Shown: one piece after another, positions 7,024 to 19,197 of the stretch | How positions within the stretch are numbered: position 1 is the first letter of the stretch | Layout of the letters: each line of letters begins with the position of its first letter | From: Trebonia kvetii | Lineage (GTDB): Bacteria; Actinomycetota; Actinomycetes; Streptosporangiales; Streptosporangiaceae | Reading direction: 5' to 3' | Length of the DNA stretch: 64,000 bases | Assembly (NCBI RefSeq): GCF_007827045.1 | Contig: NZ_RPFW01000009.1 | Coordinates: 124,001-188,000 of the forward strand | Made by a program: the position numbers and the translations under genes | The notes under the pieces: generated by a model | Told to the model about the DNA's origin: nothing | What the model saw: the letters and a program-made list of their open reading frames with translations, nothing else | Databases searched by the model: none

Positions 7024-9294
7024 GTGGACACCAGCACCATGACGACCGGCGGCGGCGTGACGATCACCCGCAGCGCCGAGGCATTTGATCCTGCCGAGCT
7101 GACCCGGATCGCCGAGCTCGTCGACCGCCGCCGCGGCGGCGTGCTCAGCTCTGGCATGGAGTATCCAGGCCGGTACAGCCGCTGGCACCTCGCGTACGCT
7201 GACCCGCCGCTTGAGATCGCCTGTCGGGGCAGGCTGGTGACCGCACGGGCGCTCAACGAGCGCGGCCTGGTGCTGATGCCGGCGATCCGCGAGGCGATGC
7301 TGCGGGCCGGCGTGGGCCAGTCGGCGGCGCCGGACTCGGTGGCCGTCTACGTGCCGGAGGGGGAGGGCACCTTCACCGAGGAGGAGCGGTCGCGGCGGCC
7401 CACCGTATTCAGCGTGCTGCGGGAGATCACCGCCGCGTTCGCCTGCCCGGACGCGCACCTGGGGCTGTATGGGGCGTTCGGGTACGACCTGGCGTTCCAG
7501 TTCGAGCCGGTGCGCCTGACGATCGACAGAGACGACGACCAGCGCGACCTGGTGCTGCACCTGCCTGACCAGATCTGGGCCATTGACCTGCGTCGCGAGG
7601 AGGCGATCAGGTACTCCTATGACTTCGATGTCGCCGGGAAGTCCACCGCGGGCCTGGCCAGGGACACCGAACCGACCCCGGCGCCCGCGCCGGGCGCGGG
7701 CACGCTGCCGCCGCAGCCGGCCCCCGGCCGGTACGCGGCGGTCGTGGAGCAGGCCAAGGAGCGCTTCAAGTGCGGTGACCTCTTCGAGGTCGTGCCAGGT
7801 CACGTGTTCCACGAGCAGTGCGCGTCGCCGTCCCGGTTCTACGAGCGGCTGCGGGAGCGGAACCCGGCGCCGTTCGAGTTCCTGTTCAACCTGGGTGACG
7901 GCGAGTACCTGGTCGGCGCCTCACCGGAGATGTACGTGCGGGTCAACGGCGACCGGGTGGAGACCTGCCCGATCTCCGGGACCATCGCCCGCGGCGCGGA
8001 CCCGCTCGAGGACGCGGCCAACATCGCACGGCTCCTCGGGTCGGCCAAGGAGGAGTCGGAGCTGACCATGTGCACCGACGTAGACCGCAACGACAAGTCC
8101 CGCGTCTGCGTCCCTGGCAGCGTGCGGGTCATCGGCAGGCGTCAGATCGAGATGTACAGCCGCTTGATCCACACCGTCGACCACATCGAAGGCAGGCTGA
8201 GACCCGGCTTCGACGCACTCGACGCGTTCCTCACCCACATGTGGGCGGTGACGGTGACCGGCGCGCCGAAGACCTGGGCCATGCAGTTCATCGAGGACAA
8301 CGAGGAGACCAGGCGCCGCTGGTACGGCGGCGCGGTCGGCGCGATCGGCTTCAACGGCTCGATGAACACCGGCCTGACCCTGCGCACCGCCCGGATCCGC
8401 GACGGCATCGCCGCGGTGCGGGTCGGCGCGACCCTGCTGTACGACTCGGACCCGGAGTCCGAGGAGCGGGAGACCCACATCAAGGCCCGCGCCCTGCTGG
8501 AAACCCTGCGCGAGGTGGAGGAGGCCCGCCTGGCGGCCGAGCGCGCCATCACCGGCCCCGGAGAGGCCGAGATCGCGGCGTCCGGTTCGGCCGACTACGC
8601 CGCCGGCCCTGGCTCCGGTGGCACTGGTTCCGGGGGCACTGGGCCCGCGCCGCGCAGGCTGCGCGTGCTGCTCGTGGACCACCAGGACTCGTTCGTGCAC
8701 ACCCTGGCGGACTACTTCCGCCAGCATGACGCCGACGTGACCACGCTGCGGTCCGGCTTCCACGCGGCGCTGCTCGACGAGATCGCCCCGGACCTGGTCG
8801 TATTGTCGCCGGGGCCGGGGCGGCCTGCCGATTTCGGCTGCGACGCCCTGCTGTCCGAGCTCGACTGCAGGCGGCTGCCCGCCTTCGGCGTCTGCCTCGG
8901 CCTGCAGGCGATGGTCGAGCACGCCGGCGGTGAGCTGTCGCTGCTGCCCGAGCCGCAGCACGGCAAGCCGGGCCTGATCCAGGTACGCGACGACTGCGCG
9001 AGCGCCCTGTTCACCGGGTTGCCCGCCGGGTTCACCGCGGCCCGCTACCACTCCCTGTACGCGAAGGAGGCGGACGTCAAGGGTGGCTTCACAGTCACCG
9101 CCACCACGCCGGACGGCGTTGTCATGGCGATCGAGGACGAGGCGGCGGGCCGCTGGGCGGTCCAGTTCCACCCGGAGTCGATCCTCACCGCGGCCGGCCG
9201 CTCGGGCCACCGGATCATCGCCAACGTCCTCGGGCACGTCCGTGCCAGGGCGGCTGCCCTGCCTGACTTACGCAGCCTGACCTGCGCAGCCTGA
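7024..9294 (+). CDS. trpE: anthranilate synthase, fused TrpE-TrpG
   Basis: Converts chorismate and glutamine to anthranilate, the first committed step of tryptophan synthesis. Residues 1-about 510 are the chorismate-binding component: the N-terminal LSSGMEYPGRYSRW segment, CPISGTIARG, LTMCTDVDRNDKSRVC and the C-terminal GAVGAIGFNGSMNTGLTLRT core. A Gly-rich linker (about 515-545) leads to the glutamine amidotransferase: LLVDHQDSFVHTL, VVLSPGPGRP, FGVCLGLQA with the nucleophilic Cys, and VQFHPES with the His-Glu pair. At 756 residues it resembles the single-chain TrpE(G) of rhizobia and some actinomycetes. GTG start. The attenuator directly upstream shows tryptophan control. Confidence 0.95.
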   Translation: MDTSTMTTGGGVTITRSAEAFDPAELTRIAELVDRRRGGVLSSGMEYPGRYSRWHLAYADPPLEIACRGRLVTARALNERGLVLMPAIREAMLRAGVGQSAAPDSVAVYVPEGEGTFTEEERSRRPTVFSVLREITAAFACPDAHLGLYGAFGYDLAFQFEPVRLTIDRDDDQRDLVLHLPDQIWAIDLRREEAIRYSYDFDVAGKSTAGLARDTEPTPAPAPGAGTLPPQPAPGRYAAVVEQAKERFKCGDLFEVVPGHVFHEQCASPSRFYERLRERNPAPFEFLFNLGDGEYLVGASPEMYVRVNGDRVETCPISGTIARGADPLEDAANIARLLGSAKEESELTMCTDVDRNDKSRVCVPGSVRVIGRRQIEMYSRLIHTVDHIEGRLRPGFDALDAFLTHMWAVTVTGAPKTWAMQFIEDNEETRRRWYGGAVGAIGFNGSMNTGLTLRTARIRDGIAAVRVGATLLYDSDPESEERETHIKARALLETLREVEEARLAAERAITGPGEAEIAASGSADYAAGPGSGGTGSGGTGPAPRRLRVLLVDHQDSFVHTLADYFRQHDADVTTLRSGFHAALLDEIAPDLVVLSPGPGRPADFGCDALLSELDCRRLPAFGVCLGLQAMVEHAGGELSLLPEPQHGKPGLIQVRDDCASALFTGLPAGFTAARYHSLYAKEADVKGGFTVTATTPDGVVMAIEDEAAGRWAVQFHPESILTAAGRSGHRIIANVLGHVRARAAALPDLRSLTCAA

Positions 9295-9337
9295 CCTGCG
9301 CAGCCTGAACGAGGCCGGCTGACCTCGGCTGCCTGGC

Positions 9338-10648
9338 CTACCAGGCAGTCGAGGGCTCGGAGATGTTGCCGACGCTTGGGTAGTGGAACAGGCCCGACCA
9401 GGGCAACTGCCGCAGGCGTCCGTTCGGGGCGCGCAGGAACAGCTGCGCGCCCTGGTTCTTCATGGTCATCCCGGCGGCGATGACGCTATCGCCGTGCGGG
9501 CTGACCCACAGGATGTTGGGGAAGTCGGTGCTGGTCAGCAGGCAGCAGATGGTGTGCTGGTTCCATGCGTCGGTCAGCTTCCCGGTCCGCGCGGAGAAGG
9601 TCCAGATGCCGACCGAGGTGGCGCCCGCCATGTTGACGGGGAAGGCGGCCGTGCCCGAGCAGAGCACTGTCCGCCCGTCGCTGGCCGGAACGGGGGCGCC
9701 GGTGCACCCGTTGGGCGCGTGGGGGCCGCCGAAGGTCGGCGTCGAGGTGGGCGCGGGGAACGTCAGCGGCACCGTCGTGCCGGCCGTCGCCAGCGCGCCG
9801 GCCGGGCGGGCGGTGTCCAGCCAGAACACCGAGCTGTGACCGCGGATCGCCGTGGCGGTGCCCCGGTCGGTGATGCCGATGGCGAGGGTGCGGGCGTCGC
9901 CGAGCCAGTTCAGCGAGAAGGCCCAGGTGGCGGGGGCGGCGCCGGCCGCGGACAGCTCGGTCCAGGTCTTGGCGGTGTCGCCGGCCGTGGAGCCGCCGCC
10001 GACCGGGTAGACGCGGACCTGGTAGCCGGCCGCGGTGATGATCAGCAGCGCGAGGCGGCGGCCGTCGGGTGAGAGCGTGACGGCGGCCAGCTGGCCGGCG
10101 CTCGCGGACCCGGCCACGGCCAGCGGCGAGCGGTCGGTGATGAGCCCGCTCGCGAGCATGGCCGGCGCGGGAAGCCGGGTCACCGTCACACGCCTCGAGG
10201 TCGAGTGGAAGGCGAGCAGGAACAGCGTGACCGGCTGGGCGCTGTTGTCCAGCCGCACCGGGTGCCCGCGCTGCGCCCCGGCGATCCACCGGTCGGGCTC
10301 GCCGGTCCCCGCCACGAACGCGAACGTCGCATAGGGGCGCGGCGGGCTGACCGTGGCGAGCACCGCCGCCGTGCCCGTCTTCCTGATGGTCACGTCCCGC
10401 GGGCCTGCGAAGCCGGGTCCGGACGCCGGGGTGGTCTGGGCGTAGGCCGACCACACGCCGGACGACGGATCGGGATCGGAGTAGCTGACGGCCACCGGGC
10501 TGGACAGCGAGGGCGGGCCGCCGGGCAGCAGCGTGAGCACCGTCATGCACAGCCCGGCGAACACCGCGAACGCCAAAACGAGCGGCAGCCACGGCCGCGC
10601 CCCTCGCAGGAAGGCGTTCACGCCTGTAAGACGATTAGAGTGCGTCAT
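9338..10648 (-). CDS. membrane-anchored propeller-like protein of unknown function
   Basis: A 436-residue protein with an uncleaved N-terminal helix (WLPLVLAFAVFAGLCMTVLTLL, residues about 20-41), so it probably sits outside the membrane, anchored. The ectodomain has repeated beta-rich blocks such as AAVTLSPDGRRLALLIITA, AFSLNWLGDARTLAIGITD and ILWVSPHGDSVIAAGM, as in WD40/TolB-like propellers. No catalytic motif was seen. Four Cys residues (NGCTG, VLCSG, ICC) could form disulfides. It is convergent with trpE. Function unknown. Confidence 0.7.
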   Translation of the reverse strand: MTHSNRLTGVNAFLRGARPWLPLVLAFAVFAGLCMTVLTLLPGGPPSLSSPVAVSYSDPDPSSGVWSAYAQTTPASGPGFAGPRDVTIRKTGTAAVLATVSPPRPYATFAFVAGTGEPDRWIAGAQRGHPVRLDNSAQPVTLFLLAFHSTSRRVTVTRLPAPAMLASGLITDRSPLAVAGSASAGQLAAVTLSPDGRRLALLIITAAGYQVRVYPVGGGSTAGDTAKTWTELSAAGAAPATWAFSLNWLGDARTLAIGITDRGTATAIRGHSSVFWLDTARPAGALATAGTTVPLTFPAPTSTPTFGGPHAPNGCTGAPVPASDGRTVLCSGTAAFPVNMAGATSVGIWTFSARTGKLTDAWNQHTICCLLTSTDFPNILWVSPHGDSVIAAGMTMKNQGAQLFLRAPNGRLRQLPWSGLFHYPSVGNISEPSTAW

Positions 10649-10744
10649 TTCGTTGCATCATCGCCGGGGAATTTTAGCGCCGATTCTGCCGCCGCGTGTC
10701 CGGGCCGCCACGGCGTGCGTTCCTGCATGAGTTCGCTGGGGCGT

Positions 10745-11632
10745 TCAGTCCCAGGCGATGCCGGGCTCCGGCGCGTCGTCGGCGAGCACGGCGCCCTCGA
10801 TGAGACCGTAGGGCCGGTCGCCCGCCAGGTAGACCTCACGGTCGTTGGCCAGCCCAAATGGGGCGAGGTCGACCAGGTAGTGGTGCTTGTTCGGCAGCGA
10901 GAGCCGCACCTCGCAGACCGCGGGCAGCGCGTCGAGGAGGGCCGAGCCGATCGCGTAAAGCATCTGCTGCAGCGAGTACGTGTACGTCGCGGCGAACGTC
11001 TCGAGTACCGCCGACTTCCCGGCGCGGAACGCCGCATCCCAGTCCACTCCGGCGGCCACTGCCTCGGGCCGGAAGCGCCACGCGGCGGTGACCGAGGTGG
11101 CCAGGATCCGGTCCCTGGTCTCGGCCAGCGTCGTGTAGCGGTCCTTCGGATACCCCCAGAACTCCGACGCGGTGGTGTTCATCACCACCAGGTCCTTCAG
11201 CCCGGACACGACCGTGGTCCCCGCCGCGGCGTCCACGTGCACCACCGTCGTCCGCACCAGGTCGCCGGCGCGCGCGAACGAGTAGCCGGCCGCGCCAACC
11301 GGCGTCCAGCCGTACTCATCGACGGACACCCGCGCCCGGGTGATCGGCTCCTGGGAGGACACGAAGAACGAGCCGAGCTCGACGCCGAACACCTCGGGCG
11401 CCACGTCCCCGCCGAGTTCCCTGGCCAGGGCGTACACCTTGTTCTTCTGCGAGTCGGTTGGCAGCACCTTCGCGTTCGACCCGGTCAGGTGCGAGTCGGC
11501 CAGGTCACCGGACAGCGACGTGCCGACGTTCCAGTCCCTGATCAGGTCGGCACCGGACGCCCCGGCGCCGCGCGCCACGTGCACGAGCCGGACCTCCGCC
11601 TTGCCGTACCGGTTGCCGCCGAGCTGGACCAC
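10745..11632 (-). CDS. uox: urate oxidase (uricase)
   Basis: Oxidises urate to 5-hydroxyisourate with O2, without cofactor. The 295-residue sequence has the uricase hallmarks: YGKAEVRLVHV at the start, DSQKNKVYALA (the T/D-S-x-K-N catalytic region), LKDLVVMNTTASEFWGYPKDRYTTLAETRDRILATSV, and NKHHYLVDLAPFG near the C-terminus. The GTG at 11632 follows a strong AGGAGGGG ribosome site. It is the last gene of the xanthine-to-urate operon, 28 bases after the molybdopterin subunit, so the two steps xanthine to urate to 5-hydroxyisourate are encoded together. Confidence 0.95.
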   Translation of the reverse strand: MVQLGGNRYGKAEVRLVHVARGAGASGADLIRDWNVGTSLSGDLADSHLTGSNAKVLPTDSQKNKVYALARELGGDVAPEVFGVELGSFFVSSQEPITRARVSVDEYGWTPVGAAGYSFARAGDLVRTTVVHVDAAAGTTVVSGLKDLVVMNTTASEFWGYPKDRYTTLAETRDRILATSVTAAWRFRPEAVAAGVDWDAAFRAGKSAVLETFAATYTYSLQQMLYAIGSALLDALPAVCEVRLSLPNKHHYLVDLAPFGLANDREVYLAGDRPYGLIEGAVLADDAPEPGIAWD

Positions 11633-11660
11633 GAGGCCCCTCCTAGGTTCTGTCTGGCGA

Positions 11661-14449
<2,789 letters not shown>

Positions 14450-14453
<4 letters not shown>

Positions 14454-15277
14454 CGGGCCAGCTCCCCGAGTGTCTCGGTGATCAGCCGCCTGGTCATCGC
14501 CGCGCGCCATGGGCCAGCGCCGTGCACGTCGTCGAGGTAGCCGGGACCCGTCGCGTCCAGGGCCGCGTCCATGACCGCGTCGAGGTCCGCCAGGGCCTCG
14601 GCCGGGGTCGGCGGCGCGGGGAAGCGGAGCTGGACCGGGTGCGGGACCGACGCGGTGACGGTGACCACCGTGCCGTCATCAGCGTCGCGGCGGGCGATGA
14701 CCAGCACGGCGGACCGGCCGACGGCCGACAGCGACAGCTGGCGGAAGGCGGTCCGCGCGGTGAGCGCGGCAGCGGGCAGCGACACGTGGCTGAGCAGTTC
14801 GCCCGGGCGCAGCGCGTTGCGGCCGTCGCCGCTGACGAAGGCGGCGACGGGCACCGCGCGGCGCGTACCGTCGGGAGCGCGCAGCAGGGCGACGCCGTCC
14901 AGCGCGGCGGCGAACGACGTCATCGGCCCGGCGGGCAGCGACAGGCAGATGTTGCCGCCGACGGTGGCGACGTTGTGCACCTTGAACGAGCCGAGCAGCG
15001 CGTGGCAGCACTGCCTGGCCAGCGTCGCCGCGCCGTCGAAGTGCCGGTCCGCGGGCCGCCAGCGCGCCAGCTGGGCCAGGGTGCAAGTCGCGGCGACGGT
15101 CACGGCGTCGGCTGTCTCGCGCAGCGGCGCCCAGCCGAACGCGTCGAGGTCGAGCAGCCGCCGCACACGCGGCTGCGGCTGGGAGAACAGCCAGGTGCCG
15201 CCGCCGAGCCACGCGTCCCCGTCCCGCCACGCGGCCCGCGTGGCCGGCGCGAACTCGGTGACGGTGTTCAGGTCCAT
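14450..15277 (-). CDS. xanthine dehydrogenase FAD-binding subunit
   Basis: Carries electrons from the iron-sulfur centres to NAD+ through FAD. The 275-residue protein has the FAD_binding_5 layout: AWLGGGTWLFS near residue 25 (pyrophosphate loop), VATVGGNICLSLPAGPM near 105-120 (second FAD loop), and the C-terminal CO-dehydrogenase flavoprotein domain (FRQLSLSAVGRSAVLVIA). It is the first gene of the leftward operon FAD subunit - fused Fe-S/Mo subunit - urate oxidase. The ATG at 15277 starts just before the first domain. No clear operator was seen in the 268-base upstream gap. Confidence 0.92.
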
Positions 15278-15545
15278 GCGGACCAGTGCCCCCCGGTCGT
15301 GATCATTCCCCCATGCTGGCGCGGCGACGTTACGCGAGCGTATCCGGCCGCCGACGTGTATGTCATGCCCGCGTCTTGCGCGGGGATGGGGCGGTACGCA
15401 CGGCGGCTCACGCCTTTTGCGTTCGATTTCGATGTCTCTGGTTTACCGCGAGCCATTCTGGCATGCTTAGCGGAAATCGCCGCGGGCCGCGCTGCCCTCG
15501 CCATAGTGACGGCGATAAATGGCTGCCAGAAAATTGGTGAGTAGC

Positions 15546-15701
15546 ATGACCCAGCTGAGCGACCCGGCGGCGCCGCAGCAATCAGCGCAATCGCCGCTCG
15601 TGATGTCCTACCAGACGCAGCGGCTGCTGATCGGCCTGCTCGCGGTGCTGCTCCCGGTGGCTACCGTAGTGATCAAGATCCTTCCCTCGGGTAGCCGCTA
15701 A
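15546..15701 (+). CDS. small single-pass membrane protein
   Basis: A 51-residue protein with a polar N-terminus rich in Gln, Ser, Pro and Ala and one strong helix, LLIGLLAVLLPVATVVIKIL, near the C-terminus. ATG at 15546 follows GGTGAG. It lies 10 bases upstream of the PhzF-like gene and is probably co-transcribed. Function unknown. Confidence 0.5.
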   Translation: MTQLSDPAAPQQSAQSPLVMSYQTQRLLIGLLAVLLPVATVVIKILPSGSR

Positions 15702-15711
15702 GCTGATATTC

Positions 15712-16545
15712 GTGCACCGGCAATTCCGGCAGGTCGACGTGTTCACCGAGGAGCCGTTCCGCGGCAATCCCGTGGCGGTGGTTCATGGCGCCGACGACCT
15801 TACCGACGAAGAGATGCGGCGGTTCGCCCACTGGACGAACCTGTCGGAGACCACGTTCCTGCTGCCCCCGGCCGATGAGCGCGCCGACTACCTGGTGCGG
15901 ATCTTCACGCCTGAGCGGGAGCTGCCGTTCGCCGGCCACCCGACGCTCGGCTCCGCGCACGCGTGGCTCGAGGCGGGCGGCCCGCCGGCCAGGCAGGACA
16001 TGATCATTCAGGAGTGCGGCATCGGCCTGGTGATGATCCGCAGGTCGCCGCACGGGCACCTCGCCTTCAAGGCGCCGCCGCTGATCCGCTCCGGACCGGT
16101 CGACGACGCGGACCTCGACGAGGTCGCGGCGTCACTCGGCATCAAGCGCGAGGACATCATCGACGCCCAGTGGGCAGACAACGGGCCCGGCTGGGTGGCC
16201 GTCGAGCTGGCGAGCGCGCAGGCCGTGCTCGACCTGACGCCGGGCGTGACGTCGCGGGACATCGGGGTGTTCGGCCGCTACCCGGACGGCTCGCCCGAGG
16301 CGTTCGAGGTGCGCGCCTTCACCCCGCTGATCAACGGGACAGGCGAGGACCCGGTGACCGGATCGCTGAACGCCTCGCTCGCCCTGTGGCTGATCGCGTC
16401 GGGCAAGGCGACGGCGCCCTACATCGCCAGCCAGGGCACCGCGCTCGGCCGCCGCGGCCGGGTGCACGTGACCGCGGACCCCGACGGATCGGTCTGGATC
16501 GGCGGCGGCACCCGCACGCTGATCTCCGGCAACGTCCACCTGTAA
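15712..16545 (+). CDS. PhzF family isomerase-like protein
   Basis: The 277-residue protein has both halves of the PhzF/diaminopimelate-epimerase fold. The N-terminal QVDVFTEEPFRGNPVAVV and LSETTFLLPP carry the conserved active-site Glu equivalent (SET), followed by FTPERELPFAGHPTLGSAHA. The second half has VRAFTPLINGTGEDPVTGSLNASLALWLI. PhzF-like proteins isomerise or lyse small acids; most are not involved in phenazine synthesis, and no other phenazine genes are nearby. GTG start at 15712. Confidence 0.92.
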   Translation: MHRQFRQVDVFTEEPFRGNPVAVVHGADDLTDEEMRRFAHWTNLSETTFLLPPADERADYLVRIFTPERELPFAGHPTLGSAHAWLEAGGPPARQDMIIQECGIGLVMIRRSPHGHLAFKAPPLIRSGPVDDADLDEVAASLGIKREDIIDAQWADNGPGWVAVELASAQAVLDLTPGVTSRDIGVFGRYPDGSPEAFEVRAFTPLINGTGEDPVTGSLNASLALWLIASGKATAPYIASQGTALGRRGRVHVTADPDGSVWIGGGTRTLISGNVHL

Positions 16546-16578
16546 ACACGACCGTTGCGGTTGAGTGTTCGGGGGCGC

Positions 16579-17868
16579 TCATGCCGCAGCCGCCTGTTGC
16601 CGGGCGGCGGTCCCGGGCTTGTCCCTGCGAGGGGTGCCGGGTTCCGGGTTCGGCGGGTCGTGCCGCGCGGGGCGCGGTCTTATAGTCCCTCCCCCGGCGT
16701 TTCGCCTCTCCGCCCCACTGGCGGCGAGGGACAGCAGGTTCCGGGCGGCGTTCACGTCCCGGTCCAGGACCAGGCCGCACCCATCGCACCGGTAAATGCG
16801 CTCGGCCAGGGCCAGCTTGGCTTTCACCGTGCCGCAGCCCGAGCAGGTCTTCGATGAGGGAAACCAGCGGTCTGCGAGGACCAGCGTCCCGCCCTGCCAG
16901 GCGGTCTTGTAGGCCAGCATCCGCCGGGCGGTCCCGAATCCCTGGTCGGCGACGGCCCGGGCAAGGCGGCGGTTGCGAGTCATCCCGGCCACGTTCAGGT
17001 CCTCGGCCACAACCGTTTCGTAGCGGGCGGCGAGCATCGTGGTGGCCTTGTGCAGCGCGTCGGCACGCAGGTTCGCGACCCGGGCGTGCAGGCGGGCCAG
17101 CCGGGCGGCCGCCTCGCGGCGGCCCGCCGAACCCGGTTTCGTCCGGGCGTGCGCGCGGGCGGCGCGCCGCAGCCGGCGCAGCCCCGCCCTCAGCGGCCGC
17201 GGCCCGGGGACGGTGATCACCGTGCCCGTGTCGTCGGCGCCGGTGAGCAGCGCCTTGACGCCCAGGTCGATCCCGATCGCGGAGCCGGGGCGGGGATGAC
17301 GGTCAGGGACGGCCCGGTCAACCTCAACGGTGAACGACACGAACCAGCGCTGCGCCGTCCGCGACACCGTCGCCGATAGGATCCGGGCGGTGCCGTCCTC
17401 CAGCCGCCGGGCCAGCTTCCGGGTCGATTCATGGGTCCGGATCACCCCGAGCCGCGGCAGGGTGACCGTGCCCCGCCCGCAGCGCAGCGTCCCGGTCAGC
17501 CGGAACGAATCCCGGCACCTGCCCCGCTTCTTGAACCGGGGGAACCCCAGCCGGCGCCCCGGCCGCTCGCCCTTGTTCGACCTGGTGAACTCACGCAGCG
17601 CCCGGTCCAGGTCACGGAACGCCTCCTGGTAGGCGCACTTGGAGTTCTGCTCCCACCAGGCCAGGGCCGGGTCGGCCTTCTTCACCTGGTTCCACCGCCT
17701 GTGCAGCTCCGCACCGGAATACCACCTGCGTTCCGCGCGGTAGCGCTCCAGGCACGCCGCCAGGGCCCAGTTCCAGGCGAACCGCGCCGCACCCGCGTGC
17801 GAGCGCAGCGCCCGCTCCTGCCCCCGCGTCGGGTCGAGCGCGAACCGGTACGCCTGCACGATCACCAC
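16579..17868 (-). mobile_element. tnpB: IS200/IS605-type TnpB RNA-guided nuclease (no TnpA seen)
   Basis: A 429-residue TnpB with all three RuvC residues in place: GIDLG (Asp201), VAEDLN (Glu289) and LDRDVNAARN (Asp371). An intact zinc ribbon is formed by CSGC (342-345) and CDGC (361-364). GTG at 17868 follows AAGGGGA and starts VVIVQAYRFALDPT, the usual N-terminus. No transposase tnpA is present, so this is an IS1341-like single-gene element or a domesticated relic. The 3' side (16545-16579, up to the PhzF stop) should encode the end of the omega RNA, with the guide read out of the flank toward phzF. Intact motifs suggest an active nuclease. Confidence 0.9.
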
Positions 17869-18048
17869 CGCACGTTCCCCTTCCCGGGCACCAGCGCCAG
17901 CAAGAACACGATATCGACCCTGAACGACATTCCGGCTCGCCATCGAACTCTTACATGCCGCCATTCCCGTCGTGCATCCCCTCGCCACTGAGCACCGAAC
18001 AGCGCCACTGATCACCATTGCGACAGCAGTCGGCAACCCCTCATCCCG

Positions 18049-18067
18049 AACGGGTTCGGTTCCACCT
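18049..18067 (+). repeat. dispersed CATCCCGAACGG motif, copy b
   Basis: One of five intergenic copies of TCATCCCGAACGGNTGCG-like sequence (others near 1564, 40307, 41113 and 54189). This copy, upstream of tnpB, contains a perfect CCGAAC-GG-GTTCGG palindrome. Confidence 0.6.
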
Positions 18068-18090
18068 CCTCCCGCCCGCGATGGCCGTCG

Positions 18091-19158
18091 CTAGGAGAAC
18101 CAGTGCAGGCCGGCGGCTGCCAGGATGGCGGGCACCAGCCGGTCGTTGACTTCGGCCAGCAGGGGCAGCGACGACGCACCGGGGACCGAGAACCGCACCT
18201 GACGGCAGCCGCGAAAGTCGGCGTCCGCGGTCGCGAGCGGCGGGCCGCCGGGCTTCGCGCTGAAGGTCAGCTCGATGCGGTCAGACGTCGGCGGGGGCGG
18301 GGCGCAGAGCTCGCCGCCCCGGTACAGGCCGTTGATGAGCGACGCGATCCGCGCCACGGTGGCGGGGTCGGTGATCGTGGCAGGCGATCCCTGCGGGACC
18401 GCGGCGCCGGCCATCGGCTCAGCGGTGATCGTCACGACCCGGGCGCCGGCCGGCACCCGCTCCGCGAGCGGCCGCGGCGTCCGCCAGGTGACCAGGGAAT
18501 CGACGCGCGTATAGGTCTGGCCGGCGCCGCTGCGGATCTCCTCCACGATCAGCTGCTCCGCGCCGATGACGCCGGGCGCATGGAAGTTCTCGAAGGTGTC
18601 ACTCCACTCCGTGTACACGTCGGCGAGCCGCTGCCCCGCGGGCGTTACATCGCCGGGCTCGGCCACCGGGCCGAAGCTGCCGCGGCCGCCGCCGTACCAG
18701 GGCCGTGGCTCGTGCGCCTGGAGCCACTTCAGGACGGCCTGCGGCTGCCCGGGCACCTGCCACCAGGAGCTGACGAACACCTCGCCATCCGTGGGGATCA
18801 CCCCGCCGGGCACTCCCAGGTCGCGCCAGGTTCCCTGGGGCGGGCCGCTGAGCTTGCGCGACCCGGGCGGCGGGGTGAACGCCCGCTGGATGGCGGCCGC
18901 GAGAGCCGTGGCGAGCTTGCGGTCCGTCGCGTCCGAGGCGAACGGCCCAGGGCCCGGCGGCACCGGGCTCGCGGGCTCTGCCTGCGTCGCTGTCTTTGTC
19001 GCTGTCTTTGTCGCTGCCGCGGCGCTGGCCGTCGGGTGCGCAGGCCGGGCGGCGGCATGGGTGCCGCCGCCCGCTGCCTGGCAGCCCAGCGTCAGCGTGC
19101 CAACGACCAGCGCGGCGGCCACGGCCCGGATCACGCGCGGGCGAAACTTAGGTGCCAT
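18091..19158 (-). CDS. putative lipoprotein, unknown function
   Basis: A 355-residue protein starting at ATG 19158 with a lipoprotein signal: MAPKFRPRVIRAVAAALVVGTLTLGC, lipobox LTLGC, predicted to be lipidated and exported. Residues about 30-65 are an Ala/Thr/Lys/Pro-rich spacer containing repeated KTAT units. The rest is a soluble domain of about 280 residues with no motif I recognise; the C-terminus ends with LPLLAEVNDRLVPAILAAAGLHW. It lies 39 bases after the VOC gene on the same strand. Confidence 0.7.
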   Translation of the reverse strand: MAPKFRPRVIRAVAAALVVGTLTLGCQAAGGGTHAAARPAHPTASAAAATKTATKTATQAEPASPVPPGPGPFASDATDRKLATALAAAIQRAFTPPPGSRKLSGPPQGTWRDLGVPGGVIPTDGEVFVSSWWQVPGQPQAVLKWLQAHEPRPWYGGGRGSFGPVAEPGDVTPAGQRLADVYTEWSDTFENFHAPGVIGAEQLIVEEIRSGAGQTYTRVDSLVTWRTPRPLAERVPAGARVVTITAEPMAGAAVPQGSPATITDPATVARIASLINGLYRGGELCAPPPPTSDRIELTFSAKPGGPPLATADADFRGCRQVRFSVPGASSLPLLAEVNDRLVPAILAAAGLHWFS

Positions 19159-19197
19159 GCCGGTTGGACGCTGCCGGCCGCCAGGCGGTTGCATCCG

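Noticed and set aside
15712..16545. Phenazine biosynthesis cluster from the PhzF match
   Set aside because: No other phz genes are present. PhzF-fold proteins are widespread and usually unrelated to phenazines.
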